From Bacillota bacterium (GTDB lineage: Bacteria; Bacillota; Clostridia; Peptostreptococcales; Anaerovoracaceae), in contig JAFWZZ010000005.1 in the NCBI GenBank assembly GCA_017522185.1, forward strand, positions 1 through 64,000: a DNA stretch of 64,000 bases. Direction: 5' to 3'. The translations under genes were made by a program, and so were the position numbers. The notes under the pieces are model-generated. The model did no database searches. It was given only the letters and a program-made list of their open reading frames with translations, and was not told where the DNA came from. Positions 24,895 to 33,797 of this stretch are shown one piece after another. Each line of letters begins with the position of its first letter. The first letter of the stretch is position 1.

Positions 24895-25594
24895 AGTTAT
24901 CAAGTTCTATCATCATGCAGGCGCAGAGGTTCTTTGCAGGCTGGAAACAGTGCACACGGACTTTTTTACCTGTCTGGGGATAAATGTCGTCAATCCGGGC
25001 AGTCGTACCGGAAAGGGCAGTTTCCGTAAATGCAAGAATCCACTTTCTGTCGGGACGGACGAATGCATCCTGGCACGGCAGGTCAATCAGGGATTCCCTG
25101 GAGACACCGCCTAACCGGGCCATGGCTTCGTTACAGTAGCGGAATATGAAATCAATGTCATGTTCGTCAGAATTGATAAGCAGCTCGACTACACAAAACG
25201 GTACCGGCAGGTTGTCCATAACGGAAAACTGCTGGTATATGGAATGAGTGATCGTTTCACCGGCATGCAGGTCTACATGCTCCAGAACCTGGCGGTTCTG
25301 CTTGTGGATGCCCGCTGTACGGACCCTGCCGGTGAAGCTGCGGCCATCTTTCATGGTATAGCAGGCACCTTCAATCTTCTCTACAAAGTCAGATGCGAGG
25401 ATGACGCCCTTGTTAATATGGAGGTAAGCACCATCGGGAAGGGCTGCGAGGAGCCACTTCATAGGAATGTATGTATCTAAAACGGTGTTGTTTTTCAGAT
25501 GGATATGGGTCTTTCTTTCACTGCGAAAGACGTACATGATATCGGTTGGCTTGATTTTGTTTTTTGCAAAAAATCTGATGAGTTTCTGTTCCAT
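24893..25594 (-). CDS. LytTR DNA-binding regulator with C-terminal PAS domain
   Basis: A 233-residue protein. Residues 5-95 look like a LytTR domain (DIMYVFRSERKTHIHLKNN, ... YLHINKGVILASDFVEKI, then SFTGRVR). From about 125 on there is a PAS-like domain (PFCVVELLINSDEHDIDFIF, then RYCNEAMARLGGVSRESL). LytTR is usually at the C-terminus behind a receiver; here it comes first and the sensor second, which is unusual. It is transcribed away from the regulator at 25688 across a 93-base gap, so each may control the other. Confidence 0.83.
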   Translation of the reverse strand: MEQKLIRFFAKNKIKPTDIMYVFRSERKTHIHLKNNTVLDTYIPMKWLLAALPDGAYLHINKGVILASDFVEKIEGACYTMKDGRSFTGRVRTAGIHKQNRQVLEHVDLHAGETITHSIYQQFSVMDNLPVPFCVVELLINSDEHDIDFIFRYCNEAMARLGGVSRESLIDLPCQDAFVRPDRKWILAFTETALSGTTARIDDIYPQTGKKVRVHCFQPAKNLCACMMIELDN

Positions 25595-25687
25595 AAAGCC
25601 TCCTTGTTCCTGGGTATTTTATCACGAAATTTGATTTTTGTAAAACCGGGGTGTATAATATGTTCTGTTGAAATCGGGAGGAAAGAG

Positions 25688-26887
25688 ATGTATTTTGAGA
25701 CAGCAAAGGAAACGGCAGAAAGACTGCAGTTAAACGTGAGAACCATACAGAAATGGGCAAAGGAAGGCCGCATTCACGGCGCCAAACGCATGGGCAAAAG
25801 CTGGATGATTCCGAAGTCTTTTGAGGGCGTGAATTCCCAGCGCAGAACCGTATCCATTATGATGCCGCTGCTGAACAGTCGTTTTGAAGCAGGTCACTGT
25901 CTGGAAACAATCGAAAAGATAGAAAACCCGGATCTGCAGGCCATCGCTTGTGGAGAGTATTATTATTTTTCCGGACAGCCGGAGAAGGCTATCGATACGG
26001 TAGAGCCCTACCTGCAGCACGAAGATACGGGACTTGCGGTCTCGGCTAATATTATTTATTCTTTTGCGGCGGTTGCGTTGGGAACCATAGGGCAGCGCAT
26101 CTATCTGAAAGGAAATGTGGACGAGATTGTGCAGCCAAATATAGACAGAATTCTGAAGGAAGACCAGGATGGTATCTTTGCGGCAGGGCTGTCTCTCTGC
26201 AAGCATATCGGGCAGGTTTTGATGCAGATTTCCGTTCATGAGGATCCGATAAGAGAAAGGCTGTATGTTCTGCCGGAAGGGTTCCGATTCTTCGGGGTTT
26301 ATGTAATGGCCTATGACGCGTATCTGAAGGGGCTGTACCGCAGGGCATTGGGAATTGTAGAAGCCGGTCTGGGACTGATGGCCGATAATTACCCTGTTGC
26401 GAGAGTCTTCCTGCTGCTGATTCAGGCGGCATCGGAAGCAAGTCTTCGCCGTATGGACGATGCGAAGCATACGCTGTTTACAGCATGGGACCTGGCAAAA
26501 AAAGATGGATTTGTTGAACCCTTTGCATATCATTACACTCTGCTTCATGGTGTGGTGGAAGTTGTCCTGAAGAAGGAGGATCCGGAAGGTTTCGAAAACA
26601 TTGTGAAGGCGGCGACACGGTTTAAGAAGGGCTGGGAGTTCTATCATCAGAAAGCCGTGGATAAAATGCTGGCTGATATGTTGACGACGACAGAACTGTC
26701 GGTAGCCATGTTATATGCGAAAGGATGGTCTGTCAAAGAGATTGCAGGTCACATGGAAAACTCGGACCGAATGGTCAAACACCATCTGACTGTTACATAT
26801 GAAAAACTAGGCATATCCAGTAGAGACGAACTCAGAATATATATTATGCCGGAATACACGGGGGCTGACGCAGAGCTGACAGAATAA
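25688..26887 (+). CDS. Regulator with MerR-like N-terminal and LuxR C-terminal HTH
   Basis: A 399-residue protein. Residues 1-45 look like an excisionase/MerR-type HTH (AKETAERLQLNVRTIQKWAK, then RIHGAKRMGKSWMIPKS), the middle 60-320 is TPR-like helical, and 335-385 is a LuxR HTH (YAKGWSVKEIAGHMENSDR). Two DNA-binding domains at opposite ends are unusual. ATG 25688 is six bases after GGGAGGAAA; earlier in-frame sequence is non-coding. It diverges from the LytTR-PAS gene. The target is unknown. Confidence 0.85.
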   Translation: MYFETAKETAERLQLNVRTIQKWAKEGRIHGAKRMGKSWMIPKSFEGVNSQRRTVSIMMPLLNSRFEAGHCLETIEKIENPDLQAIACGEYYYFSGQPEKAIDTVEPYLQHEDTGLAVSANIIYSFAAVALGTIGQRIYLKGNVDEIVQPNIDRILKEDQDGIFAAGLSLCKHIGQVLMQISVHEDPIRERLYVLPEGFRFFGVYVMAYDAYLKGLYRRALGIVEAGLGLMADNYPVARVFLLLIQAASEASLRRMDDAKHTLFTAWDLAKKDGFVEPFAYHYTLLHGVVEVVLKKEDPEGFENIVKAATRFKKGWEFYHQKAVDKMLADMLTTTELSVAMLYAKGWSVKEIAGHMENSDRMVKHHLTVTYEKLGISSRDELRIYIMPEYTGADAELTE

Positions 26888-26890
26888 GTC

Positions 26891-26918
26891 GGCGGGCGGC
26901 AGCGCCCTTCTTTTTTTG
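26891..26918 (+). terminator. Terminator after the MerR/LuxR regulator
   Basis: A short GC-rich hairpin GGGCG/CGCCC with a T8 tail. Confidence 0.7.
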
Positions 26919-27118
26919 CTTAATTTTTAAGATAATTCGCAAAAACGAACATAGAATGAAGGGACAAAGCTAGAGAAAAGAAGGAAAATGATGATTTAAC
27001 ATCAAAAAATGAGCTTAAGACGAATAAAACGTTGGACGATTTTTCTATACTGCACACCTACCGCATTTTGGATATGATTGGTAAAATAACGAAAAAATGC
27101 TGAAAGGGGGTTGTGCCT

Positions 27119-27436
27119 GTGGAGAGGACCATAATAAGAGCGTTTCACGTAGATGGAGATGTTTGCGAAGTGACTTTTGTTTATGATGAAGATTTTGGGA
27201 AATACTTTGGCGATTATCCCGATTTCGAAGAAACACCGAAATGGACGCCGGAAGGGAAACCATGGGTAACAGCCATGGAAGGGGGATGTGAACACGGGAC
27301 GAGCAGAGTTCATGCAAATAAAACCTGCTTCGACTGTGGATCCTGCATATACTTTCGGAGAGAGAATACAGGAGATTTGATAGGAGTCTGTGATTATGAA
27401 GGGAATCGCAGAACAGACAGAAGGGAGGAGACGTAA
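27119..27436 (+). CDS. Small Cys-rich protein ahead of the adhesin
   Basis: A 105-residue protein with several Cys: GGCEHGTS, then CFDCGSCIYF (C-x2-C-x2-C) and a last Cys in LIGVCDY, suggesting a metal site. I prefer GTG 27119, eight bases after AAAGGGGG; GTG 27113 is only two bases away. The stop is two bases before the adhesin ATG, so the two are probably co-transcribed. I do not know a function. Confidence 0.65.
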   Translation: MERTIIRAFHVDGDVCEVTFVYDEDFGKYFGDYPDFEETPKWTPEGKPWVTAMEGGCEHGTSRVHANKTCFDCGSCIYFRRENTGDLIGVCDYEGNRRTDRREET

Positions 27437-27438
27437 TC

Positions 27439-30400
27439 ATGAAAAGCGGATTACACATGCGAAAAGTGGTAGCAGTCTTTTTGGGAATAGCAATGATACT
27501 GACGTCACTGCCGTTCGCTCCAATGACTGCATATGCAGCAAAAGGCCCTGCAGACGGACAGGTAGAATTTGCAGGAGGCGGATATACTGCCAGCGGAAGC
27601 TACTATATCGAGACAAAGAAGACGATTACGGCAGTCGCAGATAAGGAGAATTACTTCGATATCACATTACAGACAAAGACGAAGCGTCATCATGTTGATA
27701 TGTCAACGGACATTGTCGTTGTGCTGGATATTTCCAACACGATGAACGCGGACCGCTATGGTAACTACAGCGCGGCTGCTGCAAACAAGAAACTGACTCA
27801 GGCAAAGGCTGCAACCAACAAGTTTATAGACAGTTTTGCAACAAACAAGAATCTGTCGACGGACAGAAAACTTGCTGTAGTCACTTTTAATTCAGATGCA
27901 GCAGTTGCATCATCACTGAGAGAAGCTAACGATACAGGCGATGCAACAGCCATTAAGAATCAGGTAAATAAGATTTCGGCACCGGGCTTTGACAGCACAA
28001 GAAGATTTACCAATATCGAAGCTGGGCTGAAGCTTGCACAGAATATCCTGACGCAACAGTCGGGCGCAAAGTTTAAGTATATCATTCTGCTGACGGACGG
28101 CTTTCCAACGACCTATATTCAGAGCGGTGGAAACAGCACAACCGGCATTACGGGATACAACACACTGATGGGCGGCACCTATAATGCGTCAAAAATCAAC
28201 CAGGATGGCTATTTTGCGAACACAAGGACAAAACAGTCTTGCTCAGGCGGCACCAGCTACAGTAACAAAGCGGCGAAGAAGGCCGAAGCCGTTGCAACGG
28301 CGGCAAAGAATGCAGGAATCAATATCTTCTCCGTCGGAATTGCGCTGGCAAGCCAAAACATCAATAACTTCTTAAGCTATGTTATCGACACAACCGGTAT
28401 GTCTGCAACGGAAGCATATGCCATTGGCAATACGGACAAAACTTACCGTTCCTGGCTGGAAAACAAGATTGCAGGTGGTCCGATGCTGAAGAACAGCGAG
28501 CACAAGTACGCAGATGCATATAACCAGAGTGAACTGGAAAGCGACTATGCCGGCATTATGCGGGATGTCGAGCGTGCGCCGGAAGTGACAAACCGTGAAT
28601 TCTATACCATCGACCCGATGAGCGAAGTGGCTGATTTTATCGGTTTCTTTAACAAAGACGGCAAATTAGTTGGTGACTCACTGACAGGACAGTCTAAGGA
28701 AGGCGCCGAAGATACAGCAGTATATAACAAATCATACGGTGGAAAGACCAACGAGGATACCATCTACTGGGATAAGATGAAATCCGGGTTTACGACTGCA
28801 GCAGATGGAACTTTAACTTTCGAGATAAAATACCGCGTCAGACTGAAAAACGAGAAGAGCGGTTTCCAGTGGGAAACTGCATTAGAAACGAATGAGAAGA
28901 CGACGCTGTATTATACACAGAAGTATGTGGAATCCGGTCAGGATGTTCCTGGCGGCAGCGGAACGCTGGACTATCAAATTCCGAAAGCAGAAGGCTACAA
29001 GGGAAGCCTGAAGTTCAAGAAAGTCGATAGTCAAACCAATGCAGCACTGGAGGGCGCGGCGTTTACGCTGAAACACCATGGAAACAGCTGCGACGTATGC
29101 GGCGGTGATGCGAAGATCGGAGATGTCACAAAGATGTCGGGAACTGATGGAGTTGTCAGCTTTGATAACATTCCGTCTGGTCACGAATATGTTCTGGTGG
29201 AAACCGCACAGCCTGCAGGTTATGCACCGGTTCATAATCACGAAATCATCGTTTCTTATGGAAAGACTTATGTAGGCAAAAAGGATGACGCCCATGAACT
29301 GAAAGATGGCGTGATGAACGGTGCGGCATTCCTTGTACCGAACACAAAAATCGAACCGGTAGAACTCCAGCTGCAGGTGGTGAAGACCATGGATGGTAAT
29401 GTCCCAGAGGACGGCGTATACCAGTTCCTGCTGGATGGCACAGAAGCACACGAAGGACATCATCACGAGTATGCGTCGAATCAACTGGATACTGGAAGCG
29501 GTAAGAGTGTAGCGACATTCAGTCCGTTAATCTTTGACACGGTTGGAACCTATGAATATACGATTTCTGAAGTTACCGGAGATGACCCTGCAACCGTGTA
29601 TGATGATACGGTGTATACAGTCACTGTAGCTTTGAAAAAGATCAATGGTGATACGGAGTATGAAGCGGACGTTACCGTCAAAAAAGGAACCGAGGTTGTA
29701 TATAAAAGCGCAAGTGATGAGCTTATCGGTAAGAAGGGAAAAATCTATCTGATATGGAATAGCGATAAGCTCATCTTCGAAAACGTAACCAGAGCAAGCG
29801 GCCAGGCGCAGTTTACGGCAGCGAAGACACTGCTGGATAAACAGGATCAACCGGTATCTCTGGGGGATAAGAAGTTTGACTTTGTATTAGAAGATGCGGA
29901 AGGCAACGTACTACAGACAAAACAGAATCAGACTGACGGCAGCATTACCTTCGAGCCAATCACTTATGACAAAGTAGGCACTTATACGTATACGATTTCG
30001 GAAGCCAAGGGCAGTGACAGCAGCATTGCTTATGACGATAGTAAATACGATGTTATCGTCGAAGTGACTGCACCAGATGACCTGAAGGCGAAAGATGCCT
30101 ATCAGGCGGCGGTAACGTATTTGAAAGACGGAAATCCTGTCGCAGATGTTTCTTTTGTAAATAAAGAACGAAAGATTCCTACTCTGGAGGTTACAGGTCT
30201 GAAGACGCTCAATGGAGAGCTGGCAGATTCCGCGACATTCTCATTCCAGCACATTGAGCTCGACGATGACGGCAATGAGATTGCAGGAACAGAGAAGATC
30301 CTGCATAACGATGATAACGGATTGATTTACTTTAACTTTGACGGTATCGTGGAAAAAATGATTGAGGAATACAATCAGGGACATAGAAAGTACCACGACT

Positions 30401-32451
30401 ACAGACTGTATGAAGTAAAGACGAAAGACGTTATTGGAAAGGAAACCATCATCTACGATGATACTTACTATGAATTGTTTCTTGCAGTAGACGCACCGGA
30501 TGGATGGGATTCCTATGCGCTATCTGCTTACCTTTACCGGATTGCAGGAGATGAAAGAACGACAGTCTTTTACTCCGATGACTCTACGCACATCAGCATT
30601 GGTGATGCCGGAGATTATGATATTCACTTTGATAACGCATCCAGTGTAGAACTGAACCTGGAAGGAACGAAAATCTTCCTGGATGATAAAGGTAATCCAA
30701 GCAGCCTGAAGGCAGGCCAGTTCGCATTCTCGCTGCAGGATGAAGGTGGAAACGTGCTGCAGACGGTGAAGAATCAGGCGGATGGAAAGTTTGTTTTCAA
30801 TCCGGTGACCTTCAAGAACGATGCAGTTGGAAAACACACCTTTGTGGTGTATGAGGATACTGCAGACAGAATGAGTGATGTATACTATGACGAGGCAGTT
30901 TACACGGCAGACTTTGAGGTAAAGAAAGATGTACATGGACACTTATCTGTGACAGAACCGGTATTCAGGAAATCCGGGGAAGCGGCTACTGCGATTGCTT
31001 TTGCGAATCAGGAGATGAACGAATCTCATCTGCAGATTACGGTGGGAAAGACGGTTAACGGCGAAACACCGGATATCATGAAGAAGTTCGACTTCCAGCT
31101 GAAGACGGTAGAAGCACCGGCAGGTGTGGATGTCAGCCAGAAACCACTTAACCAGGTAGTACAGAATACAGAAGGTCATGCAGCATTTGAGATGTTTGCT
31201 TTCGAAACACTGAAGGCAGGCCGCTATGTATTCGAAATCAGCGAAGTTGTTCCGGCAGGAGCTGCATTGGTCGATGGAAAATATGTCCTCAATAAGATGA
31301 CTTATGATCCAACCGTGCACAAAGTTGTTGTCGATGTAACCAAGACTGGCAATGTAGTTGAAAAGACAGTTACCGTGAATGGAAATCCTGTTAAGTCTGA
31401 CCAGGTGCAGATCCAGGTGAATTTCGACAACCAGTACGATCCTGCTCCTGCAAAGGCACAGCTGAAGGCACAGAAGACTTTAACAGGTCGTGACATGAAG
31501 GATGGAGAGTTCACCTTTGAGCTGGCAGATGAAAAGGGTAAGGTTGTACAGAGCAAGACCAATCAGGCTGCAGAAGCAGGTGCAGCAGATGTCATTACCT
31601 TTGATGAACTGTCCTTTGATAAAACAGGCAACTACACTTATACGGTGAGAGAAAAGAAAGGTGATCTTGGTGGCATCAGATATGACGACAGATCATACGA
31701 CGTAACAGTCAGCGTGAAAGATGACAACAAAGGTCAGCTGTATGCAGAAATCCTCGTAAATGGTAATCCGGTTGAGAAGACGCAGCTGTTGGAAAGTGTT
31801 ATCACCTTCCAAAATGAATATCAGACAAAGGATGTTATCGTTCAGCTGGTTGGACAGAAAACCCTGGAAGGAAGAGACCTGGAAAGAGAAGAATTCACCT
31901 TCGAACTTTATCAGATTACTGCTGCAGGAAAGAGCCTGCTGCAGACTATCAAAAACGGATCCATTGACAGGAATACGGTAGGGTCTATCGCATTTGAAAC
32001 ACTGAACTTCAGCAAGCCGGGCGTTTACCAGTATGAAATCCGGGAAGCAGCAGGAACGGCAGAAGGCGTAACCTACGATGAAGCAGTATATCAGGTGACG
32101 ATAAGTGTTACAGACGACGGTGCAGGCAATCTGGTTGCAGCAACGAGCTGTGCAATTGGAGAAGAGGCAAAGACGGAAATCCTCTTTGTGAACAAATACG
32201 AACCGGCACCGACACCGGACCCTGACCCAGTGATTCCGACACCGGAACCAGAAGAACCGGTAGAACCTGAAAACCCGGATCCGGTTGTTCCGGAAGACGA
32301 ACCTGCAGAACCTGTTGAAGAGGAAGAAGACTCTGAAACTCCGGATACAGGTGACCACACCGACATGATGCTGTGGCTGATTCTGCTGGCAGCAGCCGGC
32401 ACCGGCATGGCAGGTACGGTAGTTTATAAGAGAAGAAGAAATGACGAATAA
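27439..32451 (+). CDS. Giant cell-wall adhesin/pilin-like protein, VWA + CnaB + seven FctA-like domains
   Basis: A 1670-residue surface protein. Signal peptide 1-34 (VVAVFLGIAMILTSLPF ... AYAA). Residues ~89-375 are a von Willebrand A domain (IVVVLDISNTMN, YIILLTDGFPT). ~521-635 is CnaB-like (LKFKKVDSQTNAALEGAAFT, ending VETAQPAGY). Then come seven Spy0128/FctA-like pilin domains at about 639-755, 788-909, 913-1064, 1068-1190, 1195-1331, 1338-1459 and 1463-1585, each with a strand K-T near the start, F-x-F in the middle and G-x-Y-x-Y-x-I-x-E, then YDD/YDE near the end, the pattern of isopeptide-forming domains. A Pro/Glu stalk, ETPDTGD, a membrane helix and KRRRNDE form a sorting signal. No sortase gene is in the window. 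Confidence 0.93.
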   Translation: MKSGLHMRKVVAVFLGIAMILTSLPFAPMTAYAAKGPADGQVEFAGGGYTASGSYYIETKKTITAVADKENYFDITLQTKTKRHHVDMSTDIVVVLDISNTMNADRYGNYSAAAANKKLTQAKAATNKFIDSFATNKNLSTDRKLAVVTFNSDAAVASSLREANDTGDATAIKNQVNKISAPGFDSTRRFTNIEAGLKLAQNILTQQSGAKFKYIILLTDGFPTTYIQSGGNSTTGITGYNTLMGGTYNASKINQDGYFANTRTKQSCSGGTSYSNKAAKKAEAVATAAKNAGINIFSVGIALASQNINNFLSYVIDTTGMSATEAYAIGNTDKTYRSWLENKIAGGPMLKNSEHKYADAYNQSELESDYAGIMRDVERAPEVTNREFYTIDPMSEVADFIGFFNKDGKLVGDSLTGQSKEGAEDTAVYNKSYGGKTNEDTIYWDKMKSGFTTAADGTLTFEIKYRVRLKNEKSGFQWETALETNEKTTLYYTQKYVESGQDVPGGSGTLDYQIPKAEGYKGSLKFKKVDSQTNAALEGAAFTLKHHGNSCDVCGGDAKIGDVTKMSGTDGVVSFDNIPSGHEYVLVETAQPAGYAPVHNHEIIVSYGKTYVGKKDDAHELKDGVMNGAAFLVPNTKIEPVELQLQVVKTMDGNVPEDGVYQFLLDGTEAHEGHHHEYASNQLDTGSGKSVATFSPLIFDTVGTYEYTISEVTGDDPATVYDDTVYTVTVALKKINGDTEYEADVTVKKGTEVVYKSASDELIGKKGKIYLIWNSDKLIFENVTRASGQAQFTAAKTLLDKQDQPVSLGDKKFDFVLEDAEGNVLQTKQNQTDGSITFEPITYDKVGTYTYTISEAKGSDSSIAYDDSKYDVIVEVTAPDDLKAKDAYQAAVTYLKDGNPVADVSFVNKERKIPTLEVTGLKTLNGELADSATFSFQHIELDDDGNEIAGTEKILHNDDNGLIYFNFDGIVEKMIEEYNQGHRKYHDYRLYEVKTKDVIGKETIIYDDTYYELFLAVDAPDGWDSYALSAYLYRIAGDERTTVFYSDDSTHISIGDAGDYDIHFDNASSVELNLEGTKIFLDDKGNPSSLKAGQFAFSLQDEGGNVLQTVKNQADGKFVFNPVTFKNDAVGKHTFVVYEDTADRMSDVYYDEAVYTADFEVKKDVHGHLSVTEPVFRKSGEAATAIAFANQEMNESHLQITVGKTVNGETPDIMKKFDFQLKTVEAPAGVDVSQKPLNQVVQNTEGHAAFEMFAFETLKAGRYVFEISEVVPAGAALVDGKYVLNKMTYDPTVHKVVVDVTKTGNVVEKTVTVNGNPVKSDQVQIQVNFDNQYDPAPAKAQLKAQKTLTGRDMKDGEFTFELADEKGKVVQSKTNQAAEAGAADVITFDELSFDKTGNYTYTVREKKGDLGGIRYDDRSYDVTVSVKDDNKGQLYAEILVNGNPVEKTQLLESVITFQNEYQTKDVIVQLVGQKTLEGRDLEREEFTFELYQITAAGKSLLQTIKNGSIDRNTVGSIAFETLNFSKPGVYQYEIREAAGTAEGVTYDEAVYQVTISVTDDGAGNLVAATSCAIGEEAKTEILFVNKYEPAPTPDPDPVIPTPEPEEPVEPENPDPVVPEDEPAEPVEEEEDSETPDTGDHTDMMLWLILLAAAGTGMAGTVVYKRRRNDE

Positions 32452-32485
32452 GTCATGGAGAACCCCAATAAAAAATCATCAAAAG

Positions 32486-32529
32486 CGAAGAGAGGCTGGC
32501 AGGGCATAGGGCCCGCCGGCCTCTCTTCG
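32486..32529 (+). terminator. Terminator after the adhesin
   Basis: CGAAGAGAGGC and GCCTCTCTTCG pair over 11 bases, with an inner GC-rich hairpin. Confidence 0.85.
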
Positions 32530-32540
32530 TGTTGTACCAG

Positions 32541-32975
32541 TTACAGGTAAGTCCGCAGATCACGCTGTAGTTCTTCCTCAATGGCGATGAGATCCGTACA
32601 CAGATCCATGACCTTCTGCTCGGCGGCAGGGTACTGGTTCATATACTTGTACAGGGACTTGATGCCCATGTTGCAGCCGTCTGTCATCAGATCGGCAATG
32701 GTATGGTCTCCGCCGTCCATCATCATCTTCATGTTGGTCTTCATCCAGGACATGCCCTTGGCCATAGGGTTAGGGTCTTTGTCCTCGGTATCGTATTTAT
32801 TCAACAGGGAATGGATGTCGTTTCCCAGTTTGGTGTGATGGCGCTTGCTCTTTTCCAGAATGGCTTTCAGGTTCTGATCATGAACCTGACCGATGACATC
32901 GTCGATAGACGATACGGCCATCTTGCTGCCGGCGTCGCACTCTTTTAATAACAAAATGGTATCCTGATTTTCCAT
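32541..32975 (-). CDS. DUF2383-like ferritin-fold protein
   Basis: A 144-residue all-helical protein with regularly placed Glu/His/Lys, e.g. LLLKECDAGSKMAVSSIDDV and ILEKSKRHHTKLGNDIHSLL. This resembles the DUF2383/PA2169-type four-helix proteins, but I am not certain. The start is ATG 32975: its ribosome site GGAGG forms the 3' arm of an 11-bp hairpin (32979-33020), so translation or transcription may be attenuated. It lies downstream of the EFR1 gene on the same strand. Confidence 0.7.
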   Translation of the reverse strand: MENQDTILLLKECDAGSKMAVSSIDDVIGQVHDQNLKAILEKSKRHHTKLGNDIHSLLNKYDTEDKDPNPMAKGMSWMKTNMKMMMDGGDHTIADLMTDGCNMGIKSLYKYMNQYPAAEQKVMDLCTDLIAIEEELQRDLRTYL

Positions 32976-32978
32976 AAA

Positions 32979-33020
32979 AAAACCTCCGTTACTGTTTTTG
33001 ATAGTATCCACGGAGGTTTT
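32979..33020 (-). promoter_or_regulatory. Hairpin that embeds the ribosome site of the next gene
   Basis: On the minus strand AAAACCTCCGT pairs with ACGGAGGTTTT; a T-run of seven follows and runs into ATG 32975. It can act as terminator of the EFR1 gene and at the same time hides the GGAGG of the downstream gene. Confidence 0.75.
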
Positions 33021-33035
33021 GAGTTTTATACGTAT

Positions 33036-33785
33036 TTAGTCTTCCGGACAGGTGTACCGCACTTTGCCCACGCTGGTTTTGCCGTATTCGATAGCTTCTG
33101 TCGGGCAGTGGCAGATGCAGGCCATGCAGTGAGTGCAGAAATCGCCCCATACCGGACGGCCGTTTTTTAGGGAGATGTTATTGACCGGACAGTAGTTTTC
33201 GCAGAGACCGCAGCCTGTGCAGCTGTCTTTGGTATAGAATTTGGTCGCTTTCACATAGAAACGGTTAAATCCGGTGTTGATTGGCCCGCTGAGGATTTTG
33301 TCCTTCAGAGTCGCCTTTTCCTCAGGGAGATTGCCGCCCTGCAGGATGTAATTCCCGGCTCTGCTGATGATGCGGTCTGCCGCCTTGACGATGCGTTTGG
33401 ATGTTTCAAGGTCGGGTGCATCGAACATGGCGATGTAGTTTTCCGGCATGACGATTTTGGCCGTGCCGCGGTAGGTCCAGCCTTTTTCCTTGCAGAATGC
33501 CCGGTTGTATGCAGATGCGTTGCCGATGCCATCGCCGCAGGTCATAACAAAATATGCATCATGGCTGCCTGTCAGTTCCGTCTGACGCAGCCAGCCTGTG
33601 ACGATATGTGGAACCTGCCATGCGTAGGTCGGTACCACGATTACCCAAGGCTTTTCGGAATGGATTGTTTTGTGGATGTCGTTTTTGATATAGTAGGCCA
33701 GATTGAGGGCGGTGTCGCCCAGCTGTGCCTCCAGCTTTTTTGCAGCGTGTTCGCTGTTGCCTGTTCCGCTAAAATACAGGATCAT
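33036..33785 (-). CDS. EFR1-family flavodoxin-ferredoxin protein
   Basis: A 249-residue fusion: residues 1-165 are flavodoxin-like (ILYFSGTGNSEHAAK as FMN-phosphate loop), 180-240 carry two 4Fe-4S clusters (CTGCGLCENYCP and CTHCMACICHCP). EFR1 proteins transfer electrons in anaerobes. Start follows AAGGAGG. It lies behind the exporter gene at 33798 with 12 bases between, so the two are probably one transcript. Confidence 0.93.
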   Translation of the reverse strand: MILYFSGTGNSEHAAKKLEAQLGDTALNLAYYIKNDIHKTIHSEKPWVIVVPTYAWQVPHIVTGWLRQTELTGSHDAYFVMTCGDGIGNASAYNRAFCKEKGWTYRGTAKIVMPENYIAMFDAPDLETSKRIVKAADRIISRAGNYILQGGNLPEEKATLKDKILSGPINTGFNRFYVKATKFYTKDSCTGCGLCENYCPVNNISLKNGRPVWGDFCTHCMACICHCPTEAIEYGKTSVGKVRYTCPED

Positions 33786-33797
33786 AGGAAAACCTCC

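Noticed and set aside
31693..32358. Long open frames antisense to the adhesin gene
   Set aside because: They arise from the biased codon use of the adhesin, have no ribosome sites and unlikely residue composition (Arg/Phe/Cys-rich).
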